From Deltaproteobacteria bacterium CG11_big_fil_rev_8_21_14_0_20_45_16 (GTDB taxonomy: Bacteria; Bdellovibrionota; UBA2394), in NCBI GenBank assembly GCA_002787535.1, contig PCXB01000059.1, positions 1 to 35,578 on the forward strand: a stretch of 35,578 nt of DNA. Direction: 5' to 3'. This document shows positions 9,502 through 18,000 of the stretch, one piece after another; position 1 is the first letter of the stretch; the number at the start of each line of letters is the position of its first letter. Below the pieces are notes generated by a model. It saw only the letters and a program-made list of their open reading frames with translations. It searched no databases and had not been told where the DNA came from. The position numbers were made by a program, and so were the translations under genes.

Positions 9502-10194
9502 ACGAAGCTTCTCCAAAGTTTCGTCTACGCCATCCAAAAGATCCCTAACTTCTATTACATACGCAAACCATCTCTCTTCTTCGGCGGAAGTGTCGACAAT
9601 ATATATTTCATCTCGAGAATCCCACTTCATCCTTGAAAAATAAGGCCAAAACAGCCGATTGATTCTGTCCAGAGTATTAAGCCTACTTCGCTGTTCACGC
9701 GCGTTGGATGAAACTTTCCCCATAATTCTCACTATGCCCTTCCAGTCAATATTGAGCCTAAGAATTCGAATAAGATCTTTGTCGGGCAAAAAGTGAAAAT
9801 CATCCAAGGGTTCGAAAATCTGAGCAAGAGCATTAGAGTTTTCTTCCGCGACCAGCAATTCAATCCTCTCAAGCTGTGACTCCAAAACAAGTCGAACATA
9901 CAAATCGAATCTGCGGTTCTCATCCATTTCGTATTCCGGCGTCTTATACCTTCCAATGTCGGCAGCAAGAGCTCTTTTCTGCTGATCTGTAAGTAATCGA
10001 GCGATTGTCGGATGAATCCGAATTGAATCTTTAGGGGCTACGACCAGTCCCTTTCGAAATCCGCATGCACTCATAAGCGCTTTAAGATTCGATCCCCATA
10101 ATGTCGCTGCGAATAGAGAATCTTGAAAGCCCATCAACATGACCCAGATCAAAATGAATTGAAAAATGGAATTTCGATTATTATAAATTCTCAT
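9484..10194 (-). CDS. Exported hypothetical protein
   Basis: The 236-residue product starts with a signal peptide-like segment (charged MRIYNNRN, hydrophobic FQFILIWVMLMGF, then SLFAAT), so it is probably periplasmic or secreted. The rest is helical and charged, with no motif I recognise. The conserved-looking part is the acidic/aromatic C-terminus (DEIYIVDTSAEEERWFAYVI). It overlaps the Na/Pi gene tail to tail and is transcribed away from the kinase-like exported gene at 10381, with which it may share a regulatory region. No function is proposed. Confidence 0.6.
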   Translation of the reverse strand: MRIYNNRNSIFQFILIWVMLMGFQDSLFAATLWGSNLKALMSACGFRKGLVVAPKDSIRIHPTIARLLTDQQKRALAADIGRYKTPEYEMDENRRFDLYVRLVLESQLERIELLVAEENSNALAQIFEPLDDFHFLPDKDLIRILRLNIDWKGIVRIMGKVSSNAREQRSRLNTLDRINRLFWPYFSRMKWDSRDEIYIVDTSAEEERWFAYVIEVRDLLDGVDETLEKLRLVGNW

Positions 10195-10351
10195 AATGTT
10201 TTAGGCGGGGAAATCACTCAAATCAGGGTACTCTCTAGCATAAAACCCTCTCGGGCAGAGGATTTTTCAGGCTGCTTTAAAGCTGATTGTCCTTGGAATT
10301 TGAGGCCTTATAAGCAGAAGCCTTCTCTGGCAAATCGCAAGCCTTTTCGAA

Positions 10352-10367
10352 AGCCCAAAAATGGGCT
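10352..10367 (+). promoter_or_regulatory. Small hairpin in the leader of the kinase-like gene
   Basis: A 6-bp perfect stem (AGCCCA/TGGGCT) with an AAAA loop lies 13 bases before ATG 10381. It lacks a following T-run, so it is not a convincing terminator. It could affect translation start; this is weak inference. Confidence 0.3.
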
Positions 10368-10380
10368 ATTGTGCCCAACT

Positions 10381-11034
10381 ATGGGAGTGAGGGGATTCTG
10401 TTTTTTTATGTTAATAACGTGCCTTTCTTGGAATGCGATGGCGACCAGTTGTCAAGTTTCGATGGGCAATCTTGCGACCTCCTCCTCCAATCCATTGATT
10501 CAATTCATTGGCCGAGGCGAAGAAGCAAGAGTGTTTCGAGTTCAGATATCCGAACATAGAGCTATCGTCATTAAATGGCTAAAGCGACTTCGCCCCAACT
10601 GGACTCAACGAGATCGAAATGTACGAATTCAGCGCAAGATGATCATGCAATCGGCTTTTGCGGCTGCAGGCATCCCGCACAAACGCATCTTATACATCCC
10701 CTATATTGGCGCAGGATTTCAGACCTTCGCTCGGGGCATTACTTTAAGTCGGCTGGCAGATCTTCGAGACGACCAAGTTAAGCAAAATGCATCCGTTGAA
10801 AAGTTAAAACCATTCAATGAACTCATCGAGGCGGGAAAACAATTACTTGCTCGAGCCGTCGACGCCGCAGGCCCCGCCCTGCAAGAAGCTTATTCCTCAG
10901 GACTTATACCGAGCACTAAAAACACCGAAAATCTCTCCGCCTACCAGTTGCCCGACATATCATTTACGAATGTCATCTTTCAAATTCGAGCCGGAAGAAT
11001 TAGTACAACTGATATATACTTGATCGACTGGTAG
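10381..11034 (+). CDS. Exported protein with kinase-like (APH/RIO-like) motifs
   Basis: An upstream GTG/ATG-open frame exists, but ATG 10381 gives a clean signal peptide (MGVRGFCFFMLITCLSWNAMA), so the product is about 217 residues and exported. After it, FIGRGEEARVFRV resembles a kinase glycine-rich loop (Gly44, Gly46, Ala49, Val51), AIVIKWLKRL supplies a VIK lysine (Lys65), LPDISFTNVIF has the DxxxxN spacing of a catalytic loop (Asp192, Asn197), and the protein ends in LIDW, the metal-binding Asp of aminoglycoside-phosphotransferase-like kinases (Asp216). The HxD histidine is replaced by Leu-Pro and the C-lobe after the IDW motif is absent. It may be a minimal or pseudo-kinase. Family membership is inference from motif order only. 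Confidence 0.55.
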   Translation: MGVRGFCFFMLITCLSWNAMATSCQVSMGNLATSSSNPLIQFIGRGEEARVFRVQISEHRAIVIKWLKRLRPNWTQRDRNVRIQRKMIMQSAFAAAGIPHKRILYIPYIGAGFQTFARGITLSRLADLRDDQVKQNASVEKLKPFNELIEAGKQLLARAVDAAGPALQEAYSSGLIPSTKNTENLSAYQLPDISFTNVIFQIRAGRISTTDIYLIDW

Positions 11035-11298
11035 TGCCTTTTACCGATTCGAAAAAACGTATCCTGATAAACATCTGGTCTATACTCCAACCTGATCTCT
11101 CTCGAGTTGAATCTTTGAGTTGAGAATAGCAAGGCTCAAATATTCGCGACATCTATTCGGAGAAAGTAGTACAAAAGACCGAAAGAGCGAGTGTTTGCAG
11201 GGTGTTTAGTAAATCAGAATTATATTTTCGAGTTTTGAACAAGCTCTGACAAATTTCTCCGTTTACTTATTAGTGAACATTGAAGTAGTTGCCTGAAT
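11035..11298. other. Intergenic stretch, nothing recognised
   Basis: No open frame with a ribosome binding site, RNA gene or clear hairpin is seen between the kinase-like gene and the small ORF at 11299. It presumably contains promoter sequence for downstream genes. Confidence 0.4.
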
Positions 11299-11646
11299 AT
11301 GGGTTTTGGGTTTTCTGTGGGTGCAGGATTTTTTTCTGCGAGCATCGCTTTATTTTTTTTATCTTGGTTTAATTTGTTTGCGCTGGCTCCGAATGCTTCT
11401 GAAAATACTACGCTAGCGGATCACGGGTTCGGAGGATCTAAAACCTGTGTTGTTAATACTCCGTCAAATAATGCTAGACGAAATGGCCCGCCGAAATTCA
11501 ATAGTGGCGCTCATCTAGAAACGCCGGATAGATCCGCTAAGGGCTGGAGCATTAGAGGCCAAGTTGTTACTTGGGCTATGATCCAGGCATTACTTTTGAT
11601 TTGCTTGCAGTGGACGCTATCGACGGCGGCCTTCATGCCGATCTAA
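11299..11646 (+). CDS. Small hypothetical protein, doubtful
   Basis: The 115-codon frame starts with a glycine/phenylalanine-rich hydrophobic segment that could be a signal anchor and ends with a second hydrophobic helix. The middle (residues 35-85) is rich in Asn, Ser and Gly. No family is recognised and there is no good ribosome binding site before the ATG. It lies 49 bases before the protease gene, on the same strand. It may be a genuine small membrane protein or a chance ORF. Confidence 0.3.
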   Translation: MGFGFSVGAGFFSASIALFFLSWFNLFALAPNASENTTLADHGFGGSKTCVVNTPSNNARRNGPPKFNSGAHLETPDRSAKGWSIRGQVVTWAMIQALLLICLQWTLSTAAFMPI

Positions 11647-11695
11647 TTATTCAAGCATTTTCAGCTCGAGGACTTTAAAAATTGGGAGAATTAAT

Positions 11696-11998
11696 ATGAA
11701 GCAAAAGCAAATTCAAATACTGGCCACTTGTCTCATTATTTTGTGTTCGACGGAGACACTTCTCTGTCAGGACTGGACGCAGCCTTCCAACGATGAACTT
11801 ACGAGAGGATTTGTCTCTTCCTATTTAATTGTTAAGGAGCGAGTAGAATCCAAAGGAAAATTACAAAAGCTTTTACCTCAACGCTTACCACTCACAGAAG
11901 TGAGACCTTTGTATTCGTTTCCATTTAGAGACGCTAACCTGGCTCAAAAGATTGGGCTCGATCGATACACTATCTTGTGCACGTTCCAGATGTCGTAA
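11696..11998 (+). pseudogene. N-terminal part of the subtilisin-like protease (signal peptide and propeptide), separated by a frameshift
   Basis: The frame starts after a good ribosome binding site (GGGAGA) and encodes a signal peptide (MKQKQIQILATCLIILCST) and the beginning of a propeptide-like region. It runs out of frame near 11969, where the translation changes from GLDRY to a short nonsense tail. The next frame continues naturally as YLVHVPDVVIVTALDLL. Dropping one AC of the ACAC at 11967-11970 restores GLDRYYLVHVPD, so a 2-base tandem duplication explains the break. It belongs with the entry at 11977-13032; together they would give one protein of about 444 residues. Confidence 0.75.
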
Positions 11999-13032
11999 TC
12001 GTTACCGCCCTCGATCTTCTGTCCCAACAAAACGACATTATTGAGAGTGTCGAAATCGACCGCCCTGGAAAGCTTTTTCAATCCGTTAATGAATCACTTT
12101 TCAACGATCCAAACTACAGGCAGCAATACGGCCTCAATAATATCGGGCAAAATGTTCGAAACAACGGCTATGGCTTGCCGGACGCCGACGTTGATGGTTA
12201 TGAGGCGCTCAGGCTGTCTCGTGGTAGCAACTCTGTTACCATCGCGATTCTTGATACGGAAGTAGACGAACATATAGATCTTCAGGGGAGAATTTTGGAA
12301 GGATGGGATTCATTTTCGGATACTATAGAGTGGAGTGACGAGTGCCATCTTGTCGGACACGGAACAGGGGTAGCTGGGGTGGCTGCTGCAGCCGAAAACA
12401 ATAGAGTGGGAATTGTTGGGGTCAATTGGAAGGTGAAACTTCTTCCGATCCGCATAGCGGGTCTCTGCGAGATTACTCAGCTATCTGCAGGGAGGGGCAT
12501 TATTATGGCTGCAGATCGGGAGGCCGATATTTTACAAATGAGCTTTGGTTGGTATGAGCCCGTCGTTGAAGGCTTCTTAAGAGATGCTTCTCTTTATGCT
12601 TACTACTCTGGGGCACTACTAGTGGCGTCGTCCGGCAACGACCCCAATCAGAATGTGGCAATTCCCGCTGCTTACCCCGAAGTCATGGCCATTTCAGGAA
12701 CTGACAACCTTGATCAGCTCGCCGACTTCAGCACTTTTGGCCCCGAGATTTCTTTGGCGGCGCCTGGGGTTGATATTGTGACTTTGACCTCCACTCAAGG
12801 AGATCCACAAAGACGGACCACCGTATTTCGCTCCGGGACCTCCTTTTCTTCTCCCTATGTGTCGGGAGCCGCTGCCCATATCATGGGACTTCGACCCGAG
12901 CTTTCAGCGGATCAAGTTCGGAGTATTCTTGAAAAAAGCTCTGATGACCTTGGAAGCGTCGGATTCGACAATCAATATGGAAATGGAAGACTGAATATCT
13001 TTAAGGCTTTGCTTTGGGTCTTAAATCCATAG
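11977..13032 (+). CDS. Subtilisin-like serine protease (S8), catalytic part of a frameshifted gene
   Basis: This frame carries the complete S8 catalytic domain. Counting from its first GTG, the triad is Asp93 (AILDTEVDEHID, with DTE where DTG/DSG is usual), His128 (VGHGTGVAGV) and Ser289 (RSGTSFSSPYVSGAAA); ASSGND holds the oxyanion-hole Asn. The GTG at 11977 is only the first possible start after the frameshift at about 11969. The true signal peptide and propeptide lie in the preceding frame (11696), so as sequenced the protease would lack its export signal. If the shift is a sequencing error, the product is an ordinary secreted or periplasmic protease. It ends with a VRSILEKSSDDLG-type C-terminus with no extra domain. 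Confidence 0.85.
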   Translation: MHVPDVVIVTALDLLSQQNDIIESVEIDRPGKLFQSVNESLFNDPNYRQQYGLNNIGQNVRNNGYGLPDADVDGYEALRLSRGSNSVTIAILDTEVDEHIDLQGRILEGWDSFSDTIEWSDECHLVGHGTGVAGVAAAAENNRVGIVGVNWKVKLLPIRIAGLCEITQLSAGRGIIMAADREADILQMSFGWYEPVVEGFLRDASLYAYYSGALLVASSGNDPNQNVAIPAAYPEVMAISGTDNLDQLADFSTFGPEISLAAPGVDIVTLTSTQGDPQRRTTVFRSGTSFSSPYVSGAAAHIMGLRPELSADQVRSILEKSSDDLGSVGFDNQYGNGRLNIFKALLWVLNP

Positions 13033-13104
13033 ATGGGTCGCTAGATGAGTCGCTTCATTTAATTTCAGCCGATCGACTGGTGGCCAAATTCTACCTTCTT
13101 TGCG

Positions 13105-13452
13105 TTAAATTTTAATTCCAAATTTTCCGAGAATCCAGATCCAACCGACGTAAGCGCCGAAGGTCGAAATACAAGAAAGTGTGAGAGAAAGTGGATAACT
13201 AATACCATTCTTTAGTGCTGCGCTGAGCACTACAAAGAAAAGTAAAGACGGAATCACCGCCCACACGATCCCAGTGCTTAAATTTTGAACTTGCTCAGCA
13301 TTTCTTTGCTCAAAGTAGACCCACGACAAGGTCAGAATCGACACAAGTGGTAGCGAAATCAAAAGACTCGACCAAAAGCTCGATTGCTTAGCGAGCTCAG
13401 ACGCCCCCGCGATTACCAAAGCCGAAATAACGGTCTTCAATACAAACATCAT
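13105..13452 (-). CDS. DUF3147-like small integral membrane protein
   Basis: The 115-residue protein consists of four hydrophobic segments (residues of about 3-20, 25-45, 62-80 and 88-110) and matches the pattern I know for DUF3147: SLLISLPLVSILTLSWVYFE in the second helix and WAVIPSLLFFVVL in the third. It would sit in the inner membrane. Function is unknown. It lies downstream of the csoR-hupE-DUF6488 cluster in the same direction, but a strong hairpin at 13496-13524 separates them. Confidence 0.7.
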   Translation of the reverse strand: MMFVLKTVISALVIAGASELAKQSSFWSSLLISLPLVSILTLSWVYFEQRNAEQVQNLSTGIVWAVIPSLLFFVVLSAALKNGISYPLSLTLSCISTFGAYVGWIWILGKFGIKI

Positions 13453-13495
13453 AAAAATAATTCGGCCCCTTTTTCAACCCGCATCGAATTCGTAT

Positions 13496-13524
13496 AATAG
13501 TCTTTCAGTTTCTGAAAGACTATT
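13496..13524 (-). terminator. Perfect 13-bp stem hairpin at the end of the csoR-hupE-DUF6488 operon
   Basis: The arms AATAGTCTTTCAG and CTGAAAGACTATT are perfectly complementary with a 3-base loop. The stop codon of the DUF6488 gene (13520-13522) lies in the stem. The T-run after the stem is weak on either strand, so it may act as an intrinsic terminator or as an mRNA 3'-end stabiliser. Confidence 0.55.
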
Positions 13525-13855
13525 TTCCCGTATGATTTGCCGCAAGGGCATCCCCAAAAATAGTCATAAAGATATATAGCATTCGTTTTGTTTCATCTTT
13601 CTCTTTAGGATTCTTAAAACTCACGACCCACTCTTGTCCCTGCGACTTTACTTCAAGCGGATCCACCTTTGACCATGAAGCATCCATTCGTTTAGCCGTC
13701 ACGAGCTGGCCCACAAGCACTTTTCCTCTTTGGCCAAGTTGCTTTTCCGTAAGAGGAACGGACGAGTAAGACTGGTGCCCACCCGCATGTGCCAACACAT
13801 TTTCCATATAGAGGCCACCTATTATATAGGCTAAGACAAAAGCCAATCCTCTCAT
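13520..13855 (-). CDS. DUF6488-like small exported protein
   Basis: The 111-residue protein has a signal peptide (MRGLAFVLAYIIGGLYMENVLA) followed directly by AHAGGHQ, a His-containing mature N-terminus. The C-terminal part reads like DUF6488: a Q-x-L-V helix, DASWSKVDP, EWVVSFKNP and a final strand ending LYIFMTIFGDALAANHTGK. It begins one base after the hupE/ureJ-like gene and shares the csoR transcript, which ties it to metal handling in the periplasm. The biochemical role is unknown. Confidence 0.7.
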   Translation of the reverse strand: MRGLAFVLAYIIGGLYMENVLAHAGGHQSYSSVPLTEKQLGQRGKVLVGQLVTAKRMDASWSKVDPLEVKSQGQEWVVSFKNPKEKDETKRMLYIFMTIFGDALAANHTGK

Positions 13856-14718
13856 TATCTTTCTCCTTCTTCTTCAGTTTGAACACCCGGAACGGCATCA
13901 AACAGATTTTCATGTTTCGGTAAATTTGATTTAAATTCTTCCTGCATCCTTTCATGATGATGGGAGTGATTATCTTCTGCAAAACCAAAATCATCCGGAC
14001 TTTGAGTGTGAAGGTAGCCATGGAGTTGCATCAGTAGCAATATAAATCCCCCCAAAATCAATCCGTCATTGGCGACCCTGCTAAAATGCTTAAAGGAAAC
14101 GGTTTTTCTCCAAGTCGAAAGTACCAAGAGCATAAATGCCAGCGCCACTATCTGGCCAATCTCAACTCCAACGTTAAAAGAAACGATTCGCATCAACATA
14201 TGAAGAGAGTTATCACCCAAGGGCAGTTGCTGAAGTCGAGTAGAAAGGCCAAAGCCATGTATGAGTCCAAAGGCAAACACCATTCCGAGTAAACTCGGAG
14301 CTTTCACCCCAAGATAATTCTTAAACCCATTGTTATTATCAAATCCTTTGTAACAAACACTGATCGCAATCACCGCATCAATCAAAAAATAATTTGCAGT
14401 GACCCCCATAAAAGTCGCGAAAATCAACGTAATACTGTGCCCAATCGTAAAAACAGTGATGAACTTAATGATATCTCGGAAGGTCGTTAGAAAGAAAATC
14501 ACTCCAAAAAGAAACAGCAAATGATCATATCCCGTAAGCATGTGGGTTGCTCCGAGCCACACATACTTTAGATAGCCCCCACTCAACATCGCCGTCTTAT
14601 CCGCATCAGATATCCCATGAGCCCAAATTGAATTACTCATGCCAAATAAAACGACAACACTAATGATGGCATAGATTACAAACCATATTCTATTATTCTG
14701 ATTCAGTTTAATGATCAT
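13855..14718 (-). CDS. HupE/UreJ-family membrane protein
   Basis: The 287-residue protein has about seven membrane segments and the HupE/UreJ hallmark near the N-terminus of the mature protein (GATHMLTGYDHLLFLFGVIFF), followed by TIGHSITLIFA and FGLIHGFG. These His/Asp residues in helices are thought to bind a transition metal. Classical members are nickel permeases, but here the gene overlaps csoR by four bases and lies in a copper-efflux island, so copper is a reasonable alternative. A His-rich soluble tail (NHSHHHERMQEE, about residue 245) follows the last helix. The N-terminus has a signal-anchor-like helix ending SIWAHGISDADK. Confidence 0.82.
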   Translation of the reverse strand: MIIKLNQNNRIWFVIYAIISVVVLFGMSNSIWAHGISDADKTAMLSGGYLKYVWLGATHMLTGYDHLLFLFGVIFFLTTFRDIIKFITVFTIGHSITLIFATFMGVTANYFLIDAVIAISVCYKGFDNNNGFKNYLGVKAPSLLGMVFAFGLIHGFGLSTRLQQLPLGDNSLHMLMRIVSFNVGVEIGQIVALAFMLLVLSTWRKTVSFKHFSRVANDGLILGGFILLLMQLHGYLHTQSPDDFGFAEDNHSHHHERMQEEFKSNLPKHENLFDAVPGVQTEEEGER

Positions 14719-14990
14719 AAAAACTTATAGATCTCCTTGAATTCTGCGAGTTGTTTTCTACGTGATCGACTATCTGGCTCTATAGCAACATGCTCTAGAC
14801 AGTGCTCAATATGGTCATGGATGAAAATCTTTTTTGCTTTATTGAGAGCTTCGACAACGGCGTGAAACTGTTGGGCAACTTCTAAACACCCCTCATCCTG
14901 CTCAATCATCTGCACTACCTTATTCAGATGCCCCTGCGCTCGGTGCAGACGATTGATGATATCTGGATGAGATTGATGAATCGCTCCCAT
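14715..14990 (-). CDS. csoR: CsoR-type metal-sensing repressor
   Basis: The all-helical 91-residue protein is of the DUF156 family (CsoR/RcnR/FrmR), with INRLHRAQGHLNKVVQMIE as the family signature. With ATG 14990 as start, Cys35, His60 and Cys64 fall in the C-H-C arrangement of copper-sensing CsoR, and residue 64 is Cys rather than the His of nickel/cobalt RcnR. An ATG at 14996 is also possible, but GGAGG lies only 2 bases from it, against 8 from 14990. The palindrome at 14992-15018 covers this ribosome binding site, which suggests autorepression relieved by Cu(I). It heads an overlapping csoR-hupE-DUF6488 unit and ends in a 4-base overlap with the hupE-like gene. The symbol is given by sensor type, not by proven function. 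Confidence 0.85.
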   Translation of the reverse strand: MGAIHQSHPDIINRLHRAQGHLNKVVQMIEQDEGCLEVAQQFHAVVEALNKAKKIFIHDHIEHCLEHVAIEPDSRSRRKQLAEFKEIYKFL

Positions 14991-14991
14991 G

Positions 14992-15018
14992 GCCATATCC
15001 TCCCCCGGAGGATATGGC
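14992..15018. promoter_or_regulatory. Palindromic operator candidate over the csoR ribosome binding site
   Basis: The arms GCCATATCCTCC (14992-15003) and GGAGGATATGGC (15007-15018) are perfectly complementary with spacer CCC. A C/G-tract flanked by AT-containing inverted repeats is the general style of CsoR/RcnR operators. On the minus strand the right half of the palindrome supplies the GGAGG Shine-Dalgarno sequence of csoR, so binding or RNA folding here would block expression directly. Confidence 0.65.
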
Positions 15019-15062
15019 TCTGTCCAGAAAATCTTAGAAAGCCTGCCCTCTTAAACACCGAT

Positions 15063-18000
15063 CTACCCGAACTTTTCCAAATCTCGAGCCTTCCAAATTG
15101 CAAAGATTGCCGGATAGACAAGAAGTTCCATCAAAAACGAAGAGAAAATCCCCCCCACCATCGGAGCCGCCATTCTCTTCATGACATCAGCGCCAATCAT
15201 CGAACTGCCGGCCCACATAATGGGAAGCAAGGCCATAAAAGTTGTTGCGACCGTCATCACCTTAGGTCGAACTCTGGCCACCGCTCCTTCATGAATAGCT
15301 TCTCTTAAATCTTTAAACGAAGTCATTCGGCCTTCCTTTTTAAAGCGTTCATAGGCGAGGTCCAGATAAAGGAGCATAAAAATTCCCATCTCCGCATCAA
15401 TCCCCAGCAGTGCAATAAGGCCCACCCACACTGCAATACTCGTATTGTAATCAAGAATATAAAGAAACCAGATCGCTCCTATTGCCGAAAAGGGAATCGC
15501 CAGAAAAACAATTCCAGTTTTAATAAATGAGCGCGTATTCATTAAAATTAAAATAAAAATTATGAGAAGTGTGATGGGAACCACTACGCCCAGTTTTTCC
15601 TTAACTCGCACAATGCTGGCATACTGACCGGACCATTCCAAACTGACCCCAGGGGGTAATTCTATATTCTGTGCTACTGTTTCTTTCGCATTTTCAACAT
15701 AGGTGCCGATGTCCACCTCATCGAGATCAATAAAAACATAGCCCGCAAGAAGACCGTTTTCGTTTCGAATCATTCCCGGGCCTGTTCGCATTTGAATTCG
15801 AGCGATATCACCCACTGGAACTTGAGCTCCTTTTGGAGTTTGTAAAAGTATGCGGTTAAGATCGGGAATGGAGTTTCTAAAATCTCTCGCATAACGCACT
15901 TGAATTCCATAACGCTCTCGACCGTCAATAGCGGTGCTCACTACTTTCCCACCAAGAGCGGACGTTAAAACCTCTTGAGCTTGCTTAATCGTAAATCCAT
16001 AGCGAGCTAAGGCCTCTCGATTAAATTCAAAATCTAGAAAGAATCCTCCCGCTACTCTCTCAGAAAATACTCCTCGCGTTCCGTGCACCTTAAGAAGGCT
16101 CGCTTCAAGCTGCTGACCGAGTTGTTCGATAACCTTCAAGTCATTACCTAAAATTTTTATCCCAACTGGAGTTCGCATTCCGGTTGTAAGCATATCGATT
16201 CGACCCTTGATCGGAAGCGTCCAAGCGTTCACCAGGCCAGGAAATTGCATTTTTGAATTCATTTCTCGAATCAGCTCTTCCCAAGAAAGTTGCGCCGGCC
16301 ATATCCATTTAAAAGGACCCTCCATAAAATCGGGCAGAAATGAATACCATCTCTCCTTCGTTCTCCACTCACTCGGGTCTTTCAAAACAACCACTGTTTC
16401 CATCATCGAAAAAGGGGCAGGATCTGTAGCCGTTTCAGCCCGGCCCGCCTTACCATGAACACTTAGCACCTCTGGAAAACTTTTTAAGATGGCATCTTGC
16501 TTTTGAAGAAGTGCTGCAGCTTCTCCGACAGACATTCCGGGGACCGTTGTGGGCATATACAAAATGGTTCCCTCATTGAGAGGTGGCATAAACTCACTAC
16601 CCAACTTAAAAAATATGGGAATCGTAACCAGAACCATCACTGTTGCAATGGCAATCACACTCTTTCTCCATGTGACGACAAAGTCTACAGCCGGCCCGTA
16701 GATTCTAAAAAGCTTTCGACTGATGGGATGCTCGTTTTCCCCTCGAATGCTTCCAATAAAAATGGTGTTGTAGATTTTTTTTAGAAAGCCTGAAGCTTGC
16801 TTAAAAGGCTTCATCTGATTGAGCGCAACAATCAGCGCTGGAGTGAGTGTCACCGCAAGTAAAGCCGCAATAAGCATGGATAAATTTTTGGTATAAGCAA
16901 GAGGCTTAAATAGTTTTCCCTCTTGAGCTTCAAGAGCAAAGATAGGTACGAAAGAAACCGCTATCACTAAAAGAGAGTAAAAGCTCGCAGGCGCTACCTC
17001 TCGAATGGCCGCACTGACGAGTGTCATTTTTTCTTTGGCATCAACTTCATGCCCGATATGCTCTAGCTTCTTCCTGACATTTTCAACAACGATGATGGCA
17101 GCATCAACTAAAGCTCCTATGGCAATCGCAATTCCACCCAAAGACATAATGTTCGCGGACACCCCAAAGAGATACATGGGTATAAAACTCAAGATCACCG
17201 CCGTCGGCAACGTGATGATCGGAACAATCGCACTTGGGAAGTGGAGTAAAAACAATAAAATAATAAGAGCAACAACAAGCATCTCGTGTGTTAAAGTTTT
17301 CTTTAGAGTCTCAATTGCTTTGCTAATTAAATCAGAACGGTCATAGGTTGCGACAAGCTCCACTCCCTTTGGAAGTGAACCTTTGAGCGATTCAATTTTC
17401 TCCTTCACGCGCTCAATGACTGCTGCCGCGTTTTCTTCGTGCCTCATAACCACAATGCCGCCCACAACATCACCTTCACCATTGAAATCAGCAACGCCTC
17501 GTCTCATCTCAGGTGCCAAGACAACTCGTGCTAAATTCTTGACGTAAACCGGAACGCCTTTCGAAGTTTTGACGACAATATTTTCAATATCTTCAATATT
17601 TTTGGCGTAGCCACGAACCCGAATCATATATTCGATTCCAGAAAGTTCGATCACTCTCGCTCCGCGCTCTTGATTTCCTTCTTCCACGGCTTTCAAAACA
17701 TCTTGTAAGCTTACGCCATAAGAAATAAGCGCATTTGGATTTACCTGAATTTGATACTGCTTTTCGAAGCCTCCAAAGCTAGCGACTTCAGAAACACCTC
17801 GAACCGATTGAATCTGAAATTTTAAAAACCAGTCTTGATAAGCTCGTAAATCCCCGAGTGAATAATTTCCGGTTTTATCGACAAGAGCATATTGATAGAC
17901 CCAACCCACGCCTGTGGCATCCGGGCCCAGCTCAATTTCAACCCCTTCAGGAAGCTGCGGCGTAATCGTTGAGAGATATTCAAGCACTCGGCTTCGAGCC

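Noticed and set aside
14928-15308. Plus-strand ORF of 126 codons over csoR and the end of the pump gene
   Set aside because: It is antisense to two well-supported genes and has a low-complexity basic product without family features.
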